Assembly (NCBI GenBank): GCA_964620045.1
Contig: CAZUJL010000023.1
Location: 1-64,000 of the forward strand
Length of the DNA stretch: 64,000 nt
Direction of reading: 5' to 3'
DNA from: VFKU01 sp964620045
Lineage (GTDB): Bacteria; Hydrogenedentota; Hydrogenedentia; Hydrogenedentales; GCA-2746185
The notes below the pieces were generated by a model. That model saw only the letters and a list, made by a program, of their open reading frames with translations, did no database searches and was not told the DNA's origin. This document shows positions 46,743 to 55,442 of the stretch, one piece after another. A program made the position numbers and the translations under genes. Every line of letters starts with the position of its first letter. The stretch's first letter is position 1.

Positions 46743-47803
46743 TTTGCCCCGGCTTCAAGCACGACTTTTTCGTCGAACACGGAATGATAGACCGTCGTGC
46801 GCTCGTTGGCCGTGTATACGACGTGGATGCGGCCATCCCTTGTCTGCAATGCAACAGGGTACGCGAAGTCTAAATTCCCCTCGCCGAGATTTACGCGGTG
46901 CGGATAGGTTTTGTCGTTGTCGGTCGAGATTGCAATCGTGAGCGGGTCGCGCGCGTTCATGCTGTTGTTGTATACGAGCAGCAGGTGGCCGTTCTGCAGC
47001 TTGATGAAGTCGGTCGCCGCGTTTGGATTGGGGAATGCCGAGTCCTTTCCCTTCGTCCACGTCCGCCCGCCGTCGTGTGACTCCGCGCGGACAAGCCAGC
47101 CGTCAAATGTCGGGTCGTAGCCGCCACCGCGCCGCGCGTACATCACGAGGTAGTCGTCCGTGATCTGCACGGCGGACGGCTGCAGATTCCCTTGGCGCGA
47201 ATAAATCCGCTCGCTCTCGGTCCACAGGTGGGTTTTCGGGTCATAGCGGAGGAACAGTGAGCAGGTCCGTTTGCCGACGATCTCGCGGTCTGCGCCGGTC
47301 TCGTGATAAATGCCGAGCAGGTAGTTGCCGTCGTTCAACACGATCGGTCGCGAGCGCACCATCATGCCGGGCTCAAACGCCAGGACGAGGTTGTCGCTCC
47401 ACGTCTGCGCGCCATCGCGCGAAATTTTCGCCATGATGCGCGAACTCGACCACGTGTCGCCGTAGCGCTGCACGTAAAACAGCCACACGATGCCGTCCGG
47501 CGCTTCCCAGACGACGGGATTGCCCTCGCCGAGGAAGGGCGTATCCGCGATGATCTTCGGCTCGGTCCATTTAGTCGAGCCTTTGGCTAGGCGCATGCCC
47601 CAGACCTTGCTCTCGTCCTCGTATTCGCCGCCGCCGCCGTAGTACGCGAGGTACAGGTCGCCGTTTGCGAGTTCGGTGAACGACGCGGGGTGTTTGTATT
47701 GGCCGGGGAACTCCGGACCGATCACGACCTCGGTCTGGATTCCGGCGGGCACGACGCCCAGAGACGACAAGGCAACAGCGAAGGAAAGAATGTTAGTCAG
47801 CAT
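46739..47803 (-). CDS. Sialidase-like BNR-repeat exported protein
   Basis: 354 residues with a signal peptide (ILSFAVALSSLGVVPAG) and a six-bladed beta-propeller of the sialidase superfamily, with BNR/Asp-box motifs SRDGAQTWS and SHDGGRTWT and an RIP-like region VRSRPIVLNDGNYLLG. These are typical of exo-sialidase-like proteins that cleave terminal sugars; catalytic specificity cannot be read reliably. Coupled to the ROK kinase, it suggests a module that frees and then phosphorylates a sugar. Confidence 0.75.
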   Translation of the reverse strand: MLTNILSFAVALSSLGVVPAGIQTEVVIGPEFPGQYKHPASFTELANGDLYLAYYGGGGEYEDESKVWGMRLAKGSTKWTEPKIIADTPFLGEGNPVVWEAPDGIVWLFYVQRYGDTWSSSRIMAKISRDGAQTWSDNLVLAFEPGMMVRSRPIVLNDGNYLLGIYHETGADREIVGKRTCSLFLRYDPKTHLWTESERIYSRQGNLQPSAVQITDDYLVMYARRGGGYDPTFDGWLVRAESHDGGRTWTKGKDSAFPNPNAATDFIKLQNGHLLLVYNNSMNARDPLTIAISTDNDKTYPHRVNLGEGNLDFAYPVALQTRDGRIHVVYTANERTTVYHSVFDEKVVLEAGAK

Positions 47804-47867
47804 CCGCCCAGCATAATCGATACGCCCCCGGTGCGCTCAACTGTACAGTTGTTGGGTCAGGCGAGTA

Positions 47868-48905
47868 TTAGCGCAACGGACCCTGGCCTTGACCGGCCGG
47901 AGGAGTGGGCGCGGACAACGCCGCGAGGGCTTCTTTTGTGCGCGGCTGATCGGGTTGCAGTTCGAGCGAGCGCGTGAACACCTGCCGCGCGCGCTCGGTG
48001 TCTCCCGCGCGCAGCGCCAGCGAACCCGCCATGTTCAGTGAGAACACATCGTCCGTGTGGAGTTTCAGCGCGTGCTCGATTTCCATGCGCGCGTCGTCGA
48101 GAAACCCACAGCGCACGGCAATCCCCGCGAGCGCGCGATACGCGGCGGGATCTTCCGATACCGCGGGACGGTCTCGCCGATACACGAGATACGCTTCGCG
48201 CAGGCGCGCCTCCACGACATTGGGGTCGACCTGCGCGCCACTTGTCTGCAGCGCTGTGAGGGCGGCTTCGGTTTCGGTGGGCGCGCCTTTGACGAGCGCG
48301 ACCTTGGCGATTCCCATCAGCGCGCGGGGATTGGCCGGGTCCGCCTCGCGTGCCGCCGCGTAACGCTTGCCGGCGATGTCGTAGGCCGCGCCTTTCCAGC
48401 TTATGTCGCCGCGCGCGGCTTCGATGTCTGCCAGCGATACCGCGCCGGGATTCGAGCGCGCAAGTTGCTCGGCGCGATCCAGTGGCTCTGCCGCGCGCGC
48501 AAGATATCGTCCGCCTGCCTCGACGAAATTCCGGCCCGCGCGGTACCACAGCGTGGCATCTTCGGGGCGCAATTTAGCCGCGCGCAAGAAGGCTTCGCCG
48601 GCGAGATCGGTGTCGCGCAGCCGATCACACACATCCGCGAATTCAATGAGCAGGTCGACGTCGTTGCTTTGATCGGCGCGTGCCGACAAAAACCGATCGC
48701 GTGCGGATGCAAAGGCATACTCGGCCTGCTTTGCTGCGTCCGCGGATTCTTGTGCCTTGCCTTGCTGCTGCAGCGCGAGCATTTGCTGCACGGTGACCTG
48801 CGCTTCGGCCGCGGCCGCGCGCGCGTCCTCGACCGAAACCTGCGCCTCACACCCCGCCAGCATCAGGCCTGCACACACGAGAGGAAGAATGCGAAAGCGA
48901 TTCAT
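47868..48905 (-). CDS. TPR-repeat lipoprotein
   Basis: 345 residues: lipoprotein signal ILPLVCAGLMLAGC (Cys about 19), a helical coiled region (DARAAAAEAQVTVQQMLALQQQ), and several tetratricopeptide units (AGEAFLRAAKLRPEDATLW, AGKRYAAAREADPANPRALM, EHALKLHTDDVFSLNMAGSLA, ARQVFTRSLELQPDQPRTKEA). Probably an outer-membrane- or inner-membrane-anchored scaffold. It begins 3 nt after hflX, so it is co-transcribed with it. No specific partner can be named. Confidence 0.8.
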   Translation of the reverse strand: MNRFRILPLVCAGLMLAGCEAQVSVEDARAAAAEAQVTVQQMLALQQQGKAQESADAAKQAEYAFASARDRFLSARADQSNDVDLLIEFADVCDRLRDTDLAGEAFLRAAKLRPEDATLWYRAGRNFVEAGGRYLARAAEPLDRAEQLARSNPGAVSLADIEAARGDISWKGAAYDIAGKRYAAAREADPANPRALMGIAKVALVKGAPTETEAALTALQTSGAQVDPNVVEARLREAYLVYRRDRPAVSEDPAAYRALAGIAVRCGFLDDARMEIEHALKLHTDDVFSLNMAGSLALRAGDTERARQVFTRSLELQPDQPRTKEALAALSAPTPPAGQGQGPLR

Positions 48906-48908
48906 CGT

Positions 48909-50642
48909 TTAGCTCGCGCTGCGGATGTCGCCGGCTTCAGGCTCATCGTGTTCGTCCGCGCCGGCCAGTGTCGCCACGGGCGGCCAGAAGTGATTTTCGA
49001 TGGCCTGAAGCAAGGGATGGAAGGTTGCGCGATCGAGCGCGGAAATCGGAATGCCGTGGTATTTGGTCACCAGTGCTTCGAGCGTCTCCGGATTGCACTT
49101 GTCGGCCTTGTTCAGCAGCACCACGACGGCCTTGCGCCCCAGATCGAGTTCGCCGAGCAGGCGCACGACTTCCTTGTAGTGGTCATCCACTTCCGGGTGC
49201 GACGAATCGAGCACGTGCAGCAGCAGCGACGACGGCACGATTTCTTCGAATGTCGTTTTGAACGCCTCCATCAACTCGGGCGGCAATTTACGAATGAAGC
49301 CTACGGTGTCCGTGATGATGATCTCGCGTTCTTCGGGAAACCGCAGGCGCCGCGATACCGGATTCAGTGTCGCGAACATTTCCTGCTCCGCGCGCACGGT
49401 GCTCTTGGTCAGGTTGTTGAGCAGCGTCGATTTGCCGGCGTTCGTGTAGCCGACGATCGACACACTCGGCACTTCGCGCTCGGTGCGTTCCCGGCGCCGC
49501 AAGCGGCGACGTTCGCCCAGCTTGTCGATTTCACGCTTCAACAGCGTGATGCGATCCTTCGCGCGGCGCGAATCGATTTCCAGCTTTGTTTCACCGGGAC
49601 CGCGGCCGCCGATACCGCCTGTCAGGCGCGACATGCCGGTGTGTTTCATGCTCAGGAAGGGCAACGTGTAGCGCAACTGCGCCAGCTCGACCTGGATCTG
49701 GCCTTCGCGGGTTTCCGCGCGTTGCGCAAAGATGTCGAGGATGACCTGCGTGCGGTCGAGGATTTTCAGGTCCGTCACATCCGCCAGGCCCTTCACCTGC
49801 GCCGGCGTGATGTTTAGGTCGAACACGATGGTCTCGGCCCCCACTTGCATGGCCTTGATCACGATTTCGCGCAGCTTGCCCTTACCGACGATGTACTTCG
49901 GATCGATACGCCGGCGCTGCATCTCGCGGTGCACGACCTGAATGCCCGCGCTCTCGCACAGCTCGCACATTTCCGCCATGGACTCTTCCATGCCGGTGCG
50001 GCTTGCGTCGGAGATGTGCACGACCACGGCCCGCATGCGGCCCGAGCCCGAGGCGTAGCCCTTGTGCACGCGCGTGAACTCGCGCTCGAGTGCGTTGATC
50101 GTTTCGGTGAAGTCGTCCGCGAGGCGATGCACGTCCTGCGGCGGCTCAATGCGATACGGTTCACCTTCCGCGTTGTTCGGCAGCAGATATGCCGAATGTA
50201 CGGGGCCTGGCAGACCGTCCTCTTTCACTTCGATCGCGGCGACCGTATCCAAGCGCAGCAATGCCAAGTCGGTCAGGTCGTCGTCGTCGAGGCCTTCGGC
50301 CTGCAAATGGGTGTGCACGAGACGTAGGCCGCACAGACGATCGCGGCCCTGGCGGTATGCGCTGAGATCCGGCAGGAAAATCCGGTGCGCGTCCCCCACC
50401 ACTGCTTCACGTACGTGTCCGCGCCGATCGATGAGCAGGCCGATCTGCCGGTGGATGTCCAGAGACACCTCGGTCAGGCCGCGCGCGAGTTCGGGGCTAA
50501 TCAGGTAGTCGGCCGGGGTCCGGCGGGACGCAAACTTGTCGAGGCGCTTGAGTTCCTGCGCCTTCAGACCATTCGTATTGCCACAGACGTGGATAAATAT
50601 GCTCCGCCGCCGCGCCCCCGCGGGCCCAAACGCCCATGGCAC
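48909..50642 (-). CDS. hflX: GTPase HflX (long form)
   Basis: 577 residues. The common HflX core has the glycine-rich subdomain (MQRRRIDPKYIVGKGKLREIV, GIGGRGPGETKLEIDSRR) and a G domain with Walker A GYTNAGKS (398-405), DTVGF switch and NKAD specificity motif. It is preceded by a ~190-residue N-terminal region (GNTNGLKAQELKRLDKFASRR ...) seen in long HflX forms. It binds the 50S subunit and helps rescue or split stalled/hibernating ribosomes. GTG 50642 is the first start after an in-frame TAA; no good Shine-Dalgarno is seen, so the true start is uncertain. Confidence 0.92.
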   Translation of the reverse strand: MPWAFGPAGARRRSIFIHVCGNTNGLKAQELKRLDKFASRRTPADYLISPELARGLTEVSLDIHRQIGLLIDRRGHVREAVVGDAHRIFLPDLSAYRQGRDRLCGLRLVHTHLQAEGLDDDDLTDLALLRLDTVAAIEVKEDGLPGPVHSAYLLPNNAEGEPYRIEPPQDVHRLADDFTETINALEREFTRVHKGYASGSGRMRAVVVHISDASRTGMEESMAEMCELCESAGIQVVHREMQRRRIDPKYIVGKGKLREIVIKAMQVGAETIVFDLNITPAQVKGLADVTDLKILDRTQVILDIFAQRAETREGQIQVELAQLRYTLPFLSMKHTGMSRLTGGIGGRGPGETKLEIDSRRAKDRITLLKREIDKLGERRRLRRRERTEREVPSVSIVGYTNAGKSTLLNNLTKSTVRAEQEMFATLNPVSRRLRFPEEREIIITDTVGFIRKLPPELMEAFKTTFEEIVPSSLLLHVLDSSHPEVDDHYKEVVRLLGELDLGRKAVVVLLNKADKCNPETLEALVTKYHGIPISALDRATFHPLLQAIENHFWPPVATLAGADEHDEPEAGDIRSAS

Positions 50643-50705
50643 TGCGGCGCGGCCGGTCCGATCAATTTACCGCTGAGAGGCCTGGGCCTTCAACACGGCA
50701 GGCGC

Positions 50706-51701
50706 TTAGGCCTGCAGCATCACGCGGCGGATGATTTTCTGCGTCTCGACGGCGTCGAGCGTCTTCTGCGCGCGGCGGATTTCGCCGGTGTCCATGCGTT
50801 CCAGTTTCTTCCACAGGATGGACAGGTTGCCGATGGCAATCTGCGCCGCATGGCTCGGCTCGACCCGGTTCGTCAGGATGTCGAGCACGACATAGCCCTT
50901 GTGCTTGAAGAGCTTGAGGTAGTACAGCGCCTCCATCAGCTCCCACATGTGCAAGGTGCCCGGAATCATGCCGTCGTCTGCCTGGCCGTAGCCTTCGGAG
51001 AAGTAGATTTTGAACAGTTTGTTCGCGCGGCTCAGGAATGCGATCGAGTCGCCGGGATTTTCACCCGCCATCATCGCGTGGTTGAAGTTCATCGACACGC
51101 CGACGTTCTTCATCGCGATTTCCTGGCACAACGACAGGGACTTGCCCACGGTGCCGACCGTCAACGACTGGCGCGGATCGCGCGGCTTGTAGGCGATCGC
51201 GACGTTGATGTCCGGCGAGGCGTACTTCGCAATTGTCTTAATCGACGAAATCACCGTGTTCCACTGGATCGTGTAGTCCACCTGGAACGGATAATCGAAA
51301 CCGTCCGTGAACAGATTGAGCGTCACTTCGGTCGTGCCGAGCACGCGCGCATAGTCGACTGCCTTGCGACCTTCGTCGATCGCGGCGTTGCGCGTCTTGG
51401 GGTGCTGGCTGCCGAAGGCGCCGAGCGCAAACCGGCGATCGCGCGCCAAGTTCGCAATCACGCCCGAGCACTGCAGGTTGTAGTCCTTCAGGATCCGCTT
51501 TACTTCTTTTGCGGGGTATTCCTGCGTGATATCGGTTTGCTCGACTTCAACCGCCTTGATGCCCTTGAGCTTGGACGCCGCCGAGATTTTTTCCTGCAGG
51601 CGCGGCTCGTCGCGATACCCCTCGCGGCAGAACTTGTCCGCGGCGTTGGAAAACACGCTGAGGTTCACGCTGAATTTTAGTGACATGCCTTGTTCGGTCA
51701 T
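50706..51701 (-). CDS. Xylose-isomerase-like TIM-barrel protein
   Basis: 331 residues matching the AP-endonuclease-2/xylose-isomerase-like TIM-barrel superfamily: GIKAVEVEQTDI, a VTLNLFTDGFDYPFQ strand, VGVSMNFNHAMMAGENPGDSI, and YFSEGYGQADDGMIPG with likely metal ligands. Members isomerise or epimerise sugars and sugar phosphates with a divalent metal. The substrate is unknown. ATG 51701 is preceded by AAAGGAA and by a long leader from a well-formed promoter at 51825-51853. It lies 63 nt upstream of hflX. Confidence 0.75.
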   Translation of the reverse strand: MTEQGMSLKFSVNLSVFSNAADKFCREGYRDEPRLQEKISAASKLKGIKAVEVEQTDITQEYPAKEVKRILKDYNLQCSGVIANLARDRRFALGAFGSQHPKTRNAAIDEGRKAVDYARVLGTTEVTLNLFTDGFDYPFQVDYTIQWNTVISSIKTIAKYASPDINVAIAYKPRDPRQSLTVGTVGKSLSLCQEIAMKNVGVSMNFNHAMMAGENPGDSIAFLSRANKLFKIYFSEGYGQADDGMIPGTLHMWELMEALYYLKLFKHKGYVVLDILTNRVEPSHAAQIAIGNLSILWKKLERMDTGEIRRAQKTLDAVETQKIIRRVMLQA

Positions 51702-51824
51702 TGATATGTGCTTTCCTTACGAATCCCTGAGAAACGAGTCAATGCGACGGCGGGAACGTCTACTGACCCCCGGTCGTGGGGTCCGTCGCCTGTGGTGCCG
51801 GAGAGGCAGCCAAATTCGGAGCGT

Positions 51825-51853
51825 ATTTTAGTCAAGATGTTAACAAATGTCAA
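51825..51853 (-). promoter_or_regulatory. Sigma-70 type promoter of the TIM-barrel gene
   Basis: Minus strand: TTGACA (51853-51848), exactly 17 nt, then TAAAAT (51830-51825). This predicts a leader of roughly 115 nt before ATG 51701, containing a GACCCC/GGGGTC hairpin. Confidence 0.75.
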
Positions 51854-51985
51854 TAGAAATCGATGCCTTGGCCCGTTCTATCCCATTGCAGGGCCAGAAG
51901 TTCCGCCGTCTCTACTAAAACGTTTGCGCTCCCTCCAAATCACACCATAGCGCCAATTTAATACGGGTAAAACACTCGAAAAGGC

Positions 51986-52039
51986 AAAAAAAAGGGGCGA
52001 GTGCATGGCAGCGGGGGAACTACCTAATATGCACTCGCC
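51986..52039 (-). terminator. Strong intrinsic terminator of the small RNA
   Basis: Minus strand: GGCGAGTGCAT (52039-52029), 22-nt loop, ATGCACTCGCC (52006-51996), then CC and eight T (51993-51986). A textbook intrinsic terminator apart from the long C-rich loop. Confidence 0.85.
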
Positions 52040-52171
52040 GGTGGTGGGAACCAGTCATTGCTGACTGTGGTCCTCAAGGAAGACTGGGGGAATGTCTTCC
52101 AAGAAGGTCGTTAAAAACGCTCACCGAGCGTTCTGTTTAAACTGTTAATAGTCCCAATTAGGGACTTATTC
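51986..52171 (-). ncRNA. Candidate structured small RNA, about 186 nt
   Basis: It starts about 7 nt after a promoter and ends at a strong terminator, with no ORF. Predicted hairpins in order: AGTCCC/GGGACT; AACGCTC-GGT-GAGCGTT followed by TTT; GGAAGAC/GTCTTCC with loop ATTCCCCCA; CAGTCA-GCAA-TGACTG capped by a GNRA tetraloop and followed by GGTTCCC; and an 11-bp terminator stem whose 22-nt loop contains GTTCCCCCGC. UUCCC thus recurs three times in exposed positions, twice as UUCCCCC inside loops. C-rich loops of this kind in other bacteria (for example RsaE-type RNAs) pair with G-rich ribosome-binding sites; that role here is inference. It does not fold as one long rod, so 6S RNA is unlikely. 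Confidence 0.65.
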
Positions 52172-52177
52172 AGCGAG

Positions 52178-52206
52178 AAGATAGCATTAAATTTCGTAGG
52201 TGTCAA
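52178..52206 (-). promoter_or_regulatory. Promoter of the candidate small RNA
   Basis: Minus strand: TTGACA (52206-52201), exactly 17 nt, then TATCTT (52183-52178, 4 of 6). An A-rich tract (AAAAACAAAAAAAGAC) lies directly upstream of the -35 box, like an UP element. Confidence 0.75.
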
Positions 52207-52337
52207 GTCTTTTTTTGTTTTTCCCCAAGGCGCGATTCTCGCTAACTTCTACATTCATGCCTATCTAGCGAGCGTTCCCCCTAGGAATCCACATTTTATA
52301 CACCATATCGCCCACGTTTTCCACCGTCAAAAATACC

Positions 52338-52366
52338 CAAAACACTCAATTTTATAAGGTGTTTTG
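52338..52366 (-). terminator. AT-rich hairpin at the end of the ABC operon
   Basis: On the minus strand CAAAACAC (52366-52359) pairs with GTGTTTTG (52345-52338), overlapping the stop codon of the last permease gene, followed by GGTATTTTTG. A moderate terminator candidate. Confidence 0.5.
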
Positions 52367-53233
52367 TTGCGTGGGGATATCTTGCCGTAAATCCACACTG
52401 TCCTTTTCAACCCGTGACAGGTTGTTCGGTGCCGTGCCCGTCAGGAGACGCTGTCCAAACGCGAACACAATCGTCAGCGGCAACGCCGCCAACACCGCGG
52501 CCGCCATGAGTCTCCCCCATTCCAATCCCGCCGATTCCATATTTTTCAGGTAGGCCAGACCTACTGTCAGCGTCTGCATCTCCGGTCGTTCGATGACGAC
52601 GAGTGGCCATAGGTAGTCGTCCCACCGCGATACGAGCGCAACCATCCACAGCGCCGCGAGTACGCCGGTGCTCTGTGGCACCACGACGCTGCGCAACATG
52701 CGCAAATGACCCGCGCCGTCGAGCGCGCCGGCCTCGAAAAACTCGCGTGGCAATCGGCGGATGTGCTCATGCAGCACAAAAACCGGAAAAGCATGCGCGG
52801 CGACGGGAAGAATGAGCGCGGCGTAGCTATCGGTCCATTTAAGATCGCTCACGAGCAAAAAGTTCGGTATCAGTTTCATTTCATCCGGAACAAACATTGT
52901 CGAGAGCACGATCAGAAACAACAGGCGGGTTCCCGGCAACGCGATCCGCGCGAAGGCGTATGCCATCGGCAGCGCCAGCCCTACTTGCAGGGTCGCTGCT
53001 GCGACACTCGTGATCGCGCTGTTGAAGTACATTCGCGCGAGCGGAATCGCATCGAATACGGCGCGGTAGTGTTCCAGCGTCGCGTGCGATACCCACCAGG
53101 CGGCTGGATTCGCATCGATGGGTTTCAGGCTTGTGGCGATCATCCAGTAGAACGGCAAGGCCAACAGGCCGCACGCGAAACACAGAAACGCCGTGCGAAA
53201 CACATCGCGTTTATGGGTGGCTTTGCGGCTCAT
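52352..53233 (-). CDS. ABC sugar transporter permease (MalG-like)
   Basis: 293 residues with six hydrophobic segments and the inner-membrane EAA loop REFFEAGALDGAGHLRMLRSVVVPQS that contacts the ATPase. Similarity is to the MalG/UgpE branch of carbohydrate permeases (WMIATSLKP, FVPDEMKLIPNFLL). It forms a transmembrane channel with the MalF-like partner encoded just upstream. ATG 53233 overlaps the partner's stop codon (ATGA). Last gene of the operon. Confidence 0.9.
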   Translation of the reverse strand: MSRKATHKRDVFRTAFLCFACGLLALPFYWMIATSLKPIDANPAAWWVSHATLEHYRAVFDAIPLARMYFNSAITSVAAATLQVGLALPMAYAFARIALPGTRLLFLIVLSTMFVPDEMKLIPNFLLVSDLKWTDSYAALILPVAAHAFPVFVLHEHIRRLPREFFEAGALDGAGHLRMLRSVVVPQSTGVLAALWMVALVSRWDDYLWPLVVIERPEMQTLTVGLAYLKNMESAGLEWGRLMAAAVLAALPLTIVFAFGQRLLTGTAPNNLSRVEKDSVDLRQDIPTQQNTL

Positions 53234-54150
53234 GTGTCGTACGACACCCAGCGCCGCGCGCCGCGCACCTGCACTACGGCGAACAGCAGCAACAGGACCC
53301 ACAGCACATTCGCCAAGGCGGACGCGTATCCGATCTCAAATTCTCGAAATCCTGTCCGGTACAGGTGGTACACAAACAGGCTCGAATCTGGGTACACCGG
53401 CCCGCCTTGGGTCATGATCGCTACGGTGTCGAAGGTCTTGAATGCTGCTACGAAGCCGGAGACTGCCAGGAAGAACACGACCGGGCTCATCATGGGCAAT
53501 GTCAGCGAGCGTGCCTCTCGCCATGGCGAGATCCCGTCGAGCCGAGCAGCTTCATAGGGTTCCTGGGGCAAGGCCTGCAGTCCGGCAAGGAAGAACAGGG
53601 TTGCAAAGCCGATTTCCCTCCACGCGCCCACAATCGCCAAGGCCGCGAGCGCCAACCGCGAGTTTTCCAGCCAGCGCAGGTCCTCCACCCCCGCTATCGA
53701 AAAGATACCGGCCGCTGGACCTGCTTGTGGGTCGAGCACGAGCAACCATGCGATCGCAGCGGCGACACCAAGGGTCACGTGGGGCGTAAACGCGAAAAAC
53801 CGGAAAACCACGGCGCCGCGCCGCTGCCGGTTCAGCGCCAGCGCCAACAGGAAGGCGAGACTTTGCGCGACGAAGACGACGGTCACCGCGTACAAGACGG
53901 TATTCAGCACCACGCGGAGGAATTCGGGATCTTGGGCGAGGCGCGTGTAGTTCTCGAATCCGATGAACTCGCGGACCTTGCCCGGCAGCTTCCACGAGGT
54001 CAGCGACACCCACAGGCTGTACAGCATCGGACGGAAGGTAAACAGGCCGAGCAGGATTAGATTCGGACCCGCCAACGCCGCGAAGGCCATCGCCTCGCGC
54101 CGGCGTTTCTGGCGTTTACGCGTGCTCGCCTCAGCCGCCGTCGCGCTCAC
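53230..54150 (-). CDS. ABC sugar transporter permease (MalF-like)
   Basis: 306 residues: basic N-terminus (STRKRQKRRREAMAF), six hydrophobic segments, and the EAA loop QEPYEAARLDGISPWREARSLTLPMMSP. Typical of the MalF/UgpA branch (GLFTFRPMLYSLWVSLTSW). GTG 54150, with GAGGTG upstream, overlaps the end of the binding-protein gene by 20 nt; longer frames would be out of family and antisense to nothing useful. Works with the MalG-like permease. Confidence 0.88.
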   Translation of the reverse strand: MSATAAEASTRKRQKRRREAMAFAALAGPNLILLGLFTFRPMLYSLWVSLTSWKLPGKVREFIGFENYTRLAQDPEFLRVVLNTVLYAVTVVFVAQSLAFLLALALNRQRRGAVVFRFFAFTPHVTLGVAAAIAWLLVLDPQAGPAAGIFSIAGVEDLRWLENSRLALAALAIVGAWREIGFATLFFLAGLQALPQEPYEAARLDGISPWREARSLTLPMMSPVVFFLAVSGFVAAFKTFDTVAIMTQGGPVYPDSSLFVYHLYRTGFREFEIGYASALANVLWVLLLLFAVVQVRGARRWVSYDT

Positions 54151-55423
54151 GCGCCACCTCGGCCTCGGCTTTGGCGTCCGCCTCGCGCAGCACCGTCGCC
54201 GGGTCCTCGCCGCGCACGAGAATCCGCTGCACGGCCTCGTCCAGCGCCTTGCGCACGCCGGGCGACCCGTTGATCGAAAAATCGCCGCGGATGTACGGCG
54301 CCGATTCGTGAATGGTGCGCAGCGCGGGACGCTCCGACAGCGTTTTCTCGGCCAAGGCTCGCGCGCCCTCGCTGTAGGCAAGATATCCGCTCTGCATCGC
54401 GAAGTCCGCGACCTGCTGGTCTTCGAGCAGGAAGCGCACGAAGGACCACGCTGCGCGCAGGCGCACGGTGTCGTCTGTTTTCAGAATCACGAGCCCGCCG
54501 CCGCCCGGCGCATACACGCGGCCGCTTTTTCCGGCCGGATACTGCGCGACGATGGGCTGGAAACCTTGTGCGCGTTGGGCGTACTCCAGAAAATCGCGCA
54601 GTGGTGCTGGGCTATCCAGAATCATGGCGGCCTGCCCGCGCACGAAGGCATTGCGCTGGCCGCCGGTGGCCTGTGCGGGCATGTCCGCTGCGCCTTCCTT
54701 CATCAGCGCCTGTAATTTGTTCATCACCGCGATCGTGGCGGGATCGTCGAGCGTGATTTTTGTGTAATCCCGATTCGTAATTTCGCCGCCCTCGGACCAA
54801 ATCATCGATACCAGCGGCCAGGTGATGTCCCACAGCGACAGCCCGCGCCGGACGACCTTGCCGTCCGCATCGCGCTTCGTGAGGCGCCGCGCGTATTCGA
54901 AAAATTCGTCCCAGGTCTGCGGCGGACCGGACAACCCGGCTTCTTCCAGAAACGCCTCGTTCATGTACAGCACGGGCACGCTGACATTCAGCGGCACCCA
55001 GTACAGCCCCTCGCCCACTTCGCCTGCCGCGCGCAGGGTCTTCGGCCAGCCGGCGGTATTCACGCCGTCCGGCCCATCGAGCAGCGGCTTCATATCTTCG
55101 AGGATGCCGGCTTTGGCGAATTGACGGATTTCGAAGGTGCCCACGAGCGCGACATCGGGACCGCTATTGCGCGTCGCGCCCACCATCAGCGCGGAGGCGA
55201 TGTCGTCGTAGGACCCTTTGAAGACGCCGTCGACGCGCACAGCGTCCTGCTGCGCGGTGAAACGTTGAATCAGACCGTCGATCGAATCGCCGGCGGGCCC
55301 AGTGAGCGTGCGCCAGAACGTGATCGCCTGTGCCTTCTCGATCTCAGGCGCCGATGTGGACTTGCTGCACGACACGGCGAGGCCCGCGATGAGGATGACC
55401 GCTATCGCGCGCCAAAGGATCAA
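54131..55423 (-). CDS. ABC transporter sugar-binding lipoprotein
   Basis: 430 residues of the family 1 extracellular solute-binding fold: lipoprotein signal IAVILIAGLAVSC, ITFWRTLTGPAGDSIDGLIQRF at the N-terminus, GSYDDIASALMVG, and the C-terminal RAAWSFVRFLLEDQQVADFAMQSGYL. It captures a carbohydrate outside the membrane and delivers it to the two permeases. TTG 55423, preceded by GGGGG, is the best start that keeps the lipobox near the N-terminus. It starts 19 nt after the PaaI-type thioesterase stop. The ligand is unknown. Confidence 0.88.
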   Translation of the reverse strand: MILWRAIAVILIAGLAVSCSKSTSAPEIEKAQAITFWRTLTGPAGDSIDGLIQRFTAQQDAVRVDGVFKGSYDDIASALMVGATRNSGPDVALVGTFEIRQFAKAGILEDMKPLLDGPDGVNTAGWPKTLRAAGEVGEGLYWVPLNVSVPVLYMNEAFLEEAGLSGPPQTWDEFFEYARRLTKRDADGKVVRRGLSLWDITWPLVSMIWSEGGEITNRDYTKITLDDPATIAVMNKLQALMKEGAADMPAQATGGQRNAFVRGQAAMILDSPAPLRDFLEYAQRAQGFQPIVAQYPAGKSGRVYAPGGGGLVILKTDDTVRLRAAWSFVRFLLEDQQVADFAMQSGYLAYSEGARALAEKTLSERPALRTIHESAPYIRGDFSINGSPGVRKALDEAVQRILVRGEDPATVLREADAKAEAEVARERDGG

Positions 55424-55442
55424 AGCGTGCCCCCGTTGCGCT

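Larger units (their letters stand above)
51702..52351. other. 650-bp intergenic region with two promoters and a probable small RNA
   Basis: There is no protein gene here. On the minus strand it holds, in order of transcription: the hairpin ending the ABC operon (52366-52338), a promoter (52206-52178), a candidate structured RNA (52171-51986) ending in an intrinsic terminator, and the promoter and leader of the TIM-barrel gene. Confidence 0.75.

Noticed and set aside
48057..49817. Plus-strand frame of 586 codons opposite the TPR and hflX genes
   Set aside because: Antisense to two well-recognised genes with good starts; composition is that of a shadow frame.
51986..52171. Reading the structured intergenic region as 6S RNA, tmRNA or a riboswitch for the TIM-barrel gene
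   Set aside because: There is no single long rod with central bubble, no tRNA-like ends, and an intrinsic terminator plus a separate downstream promoter disconnect it from the TIM-barrel gene.
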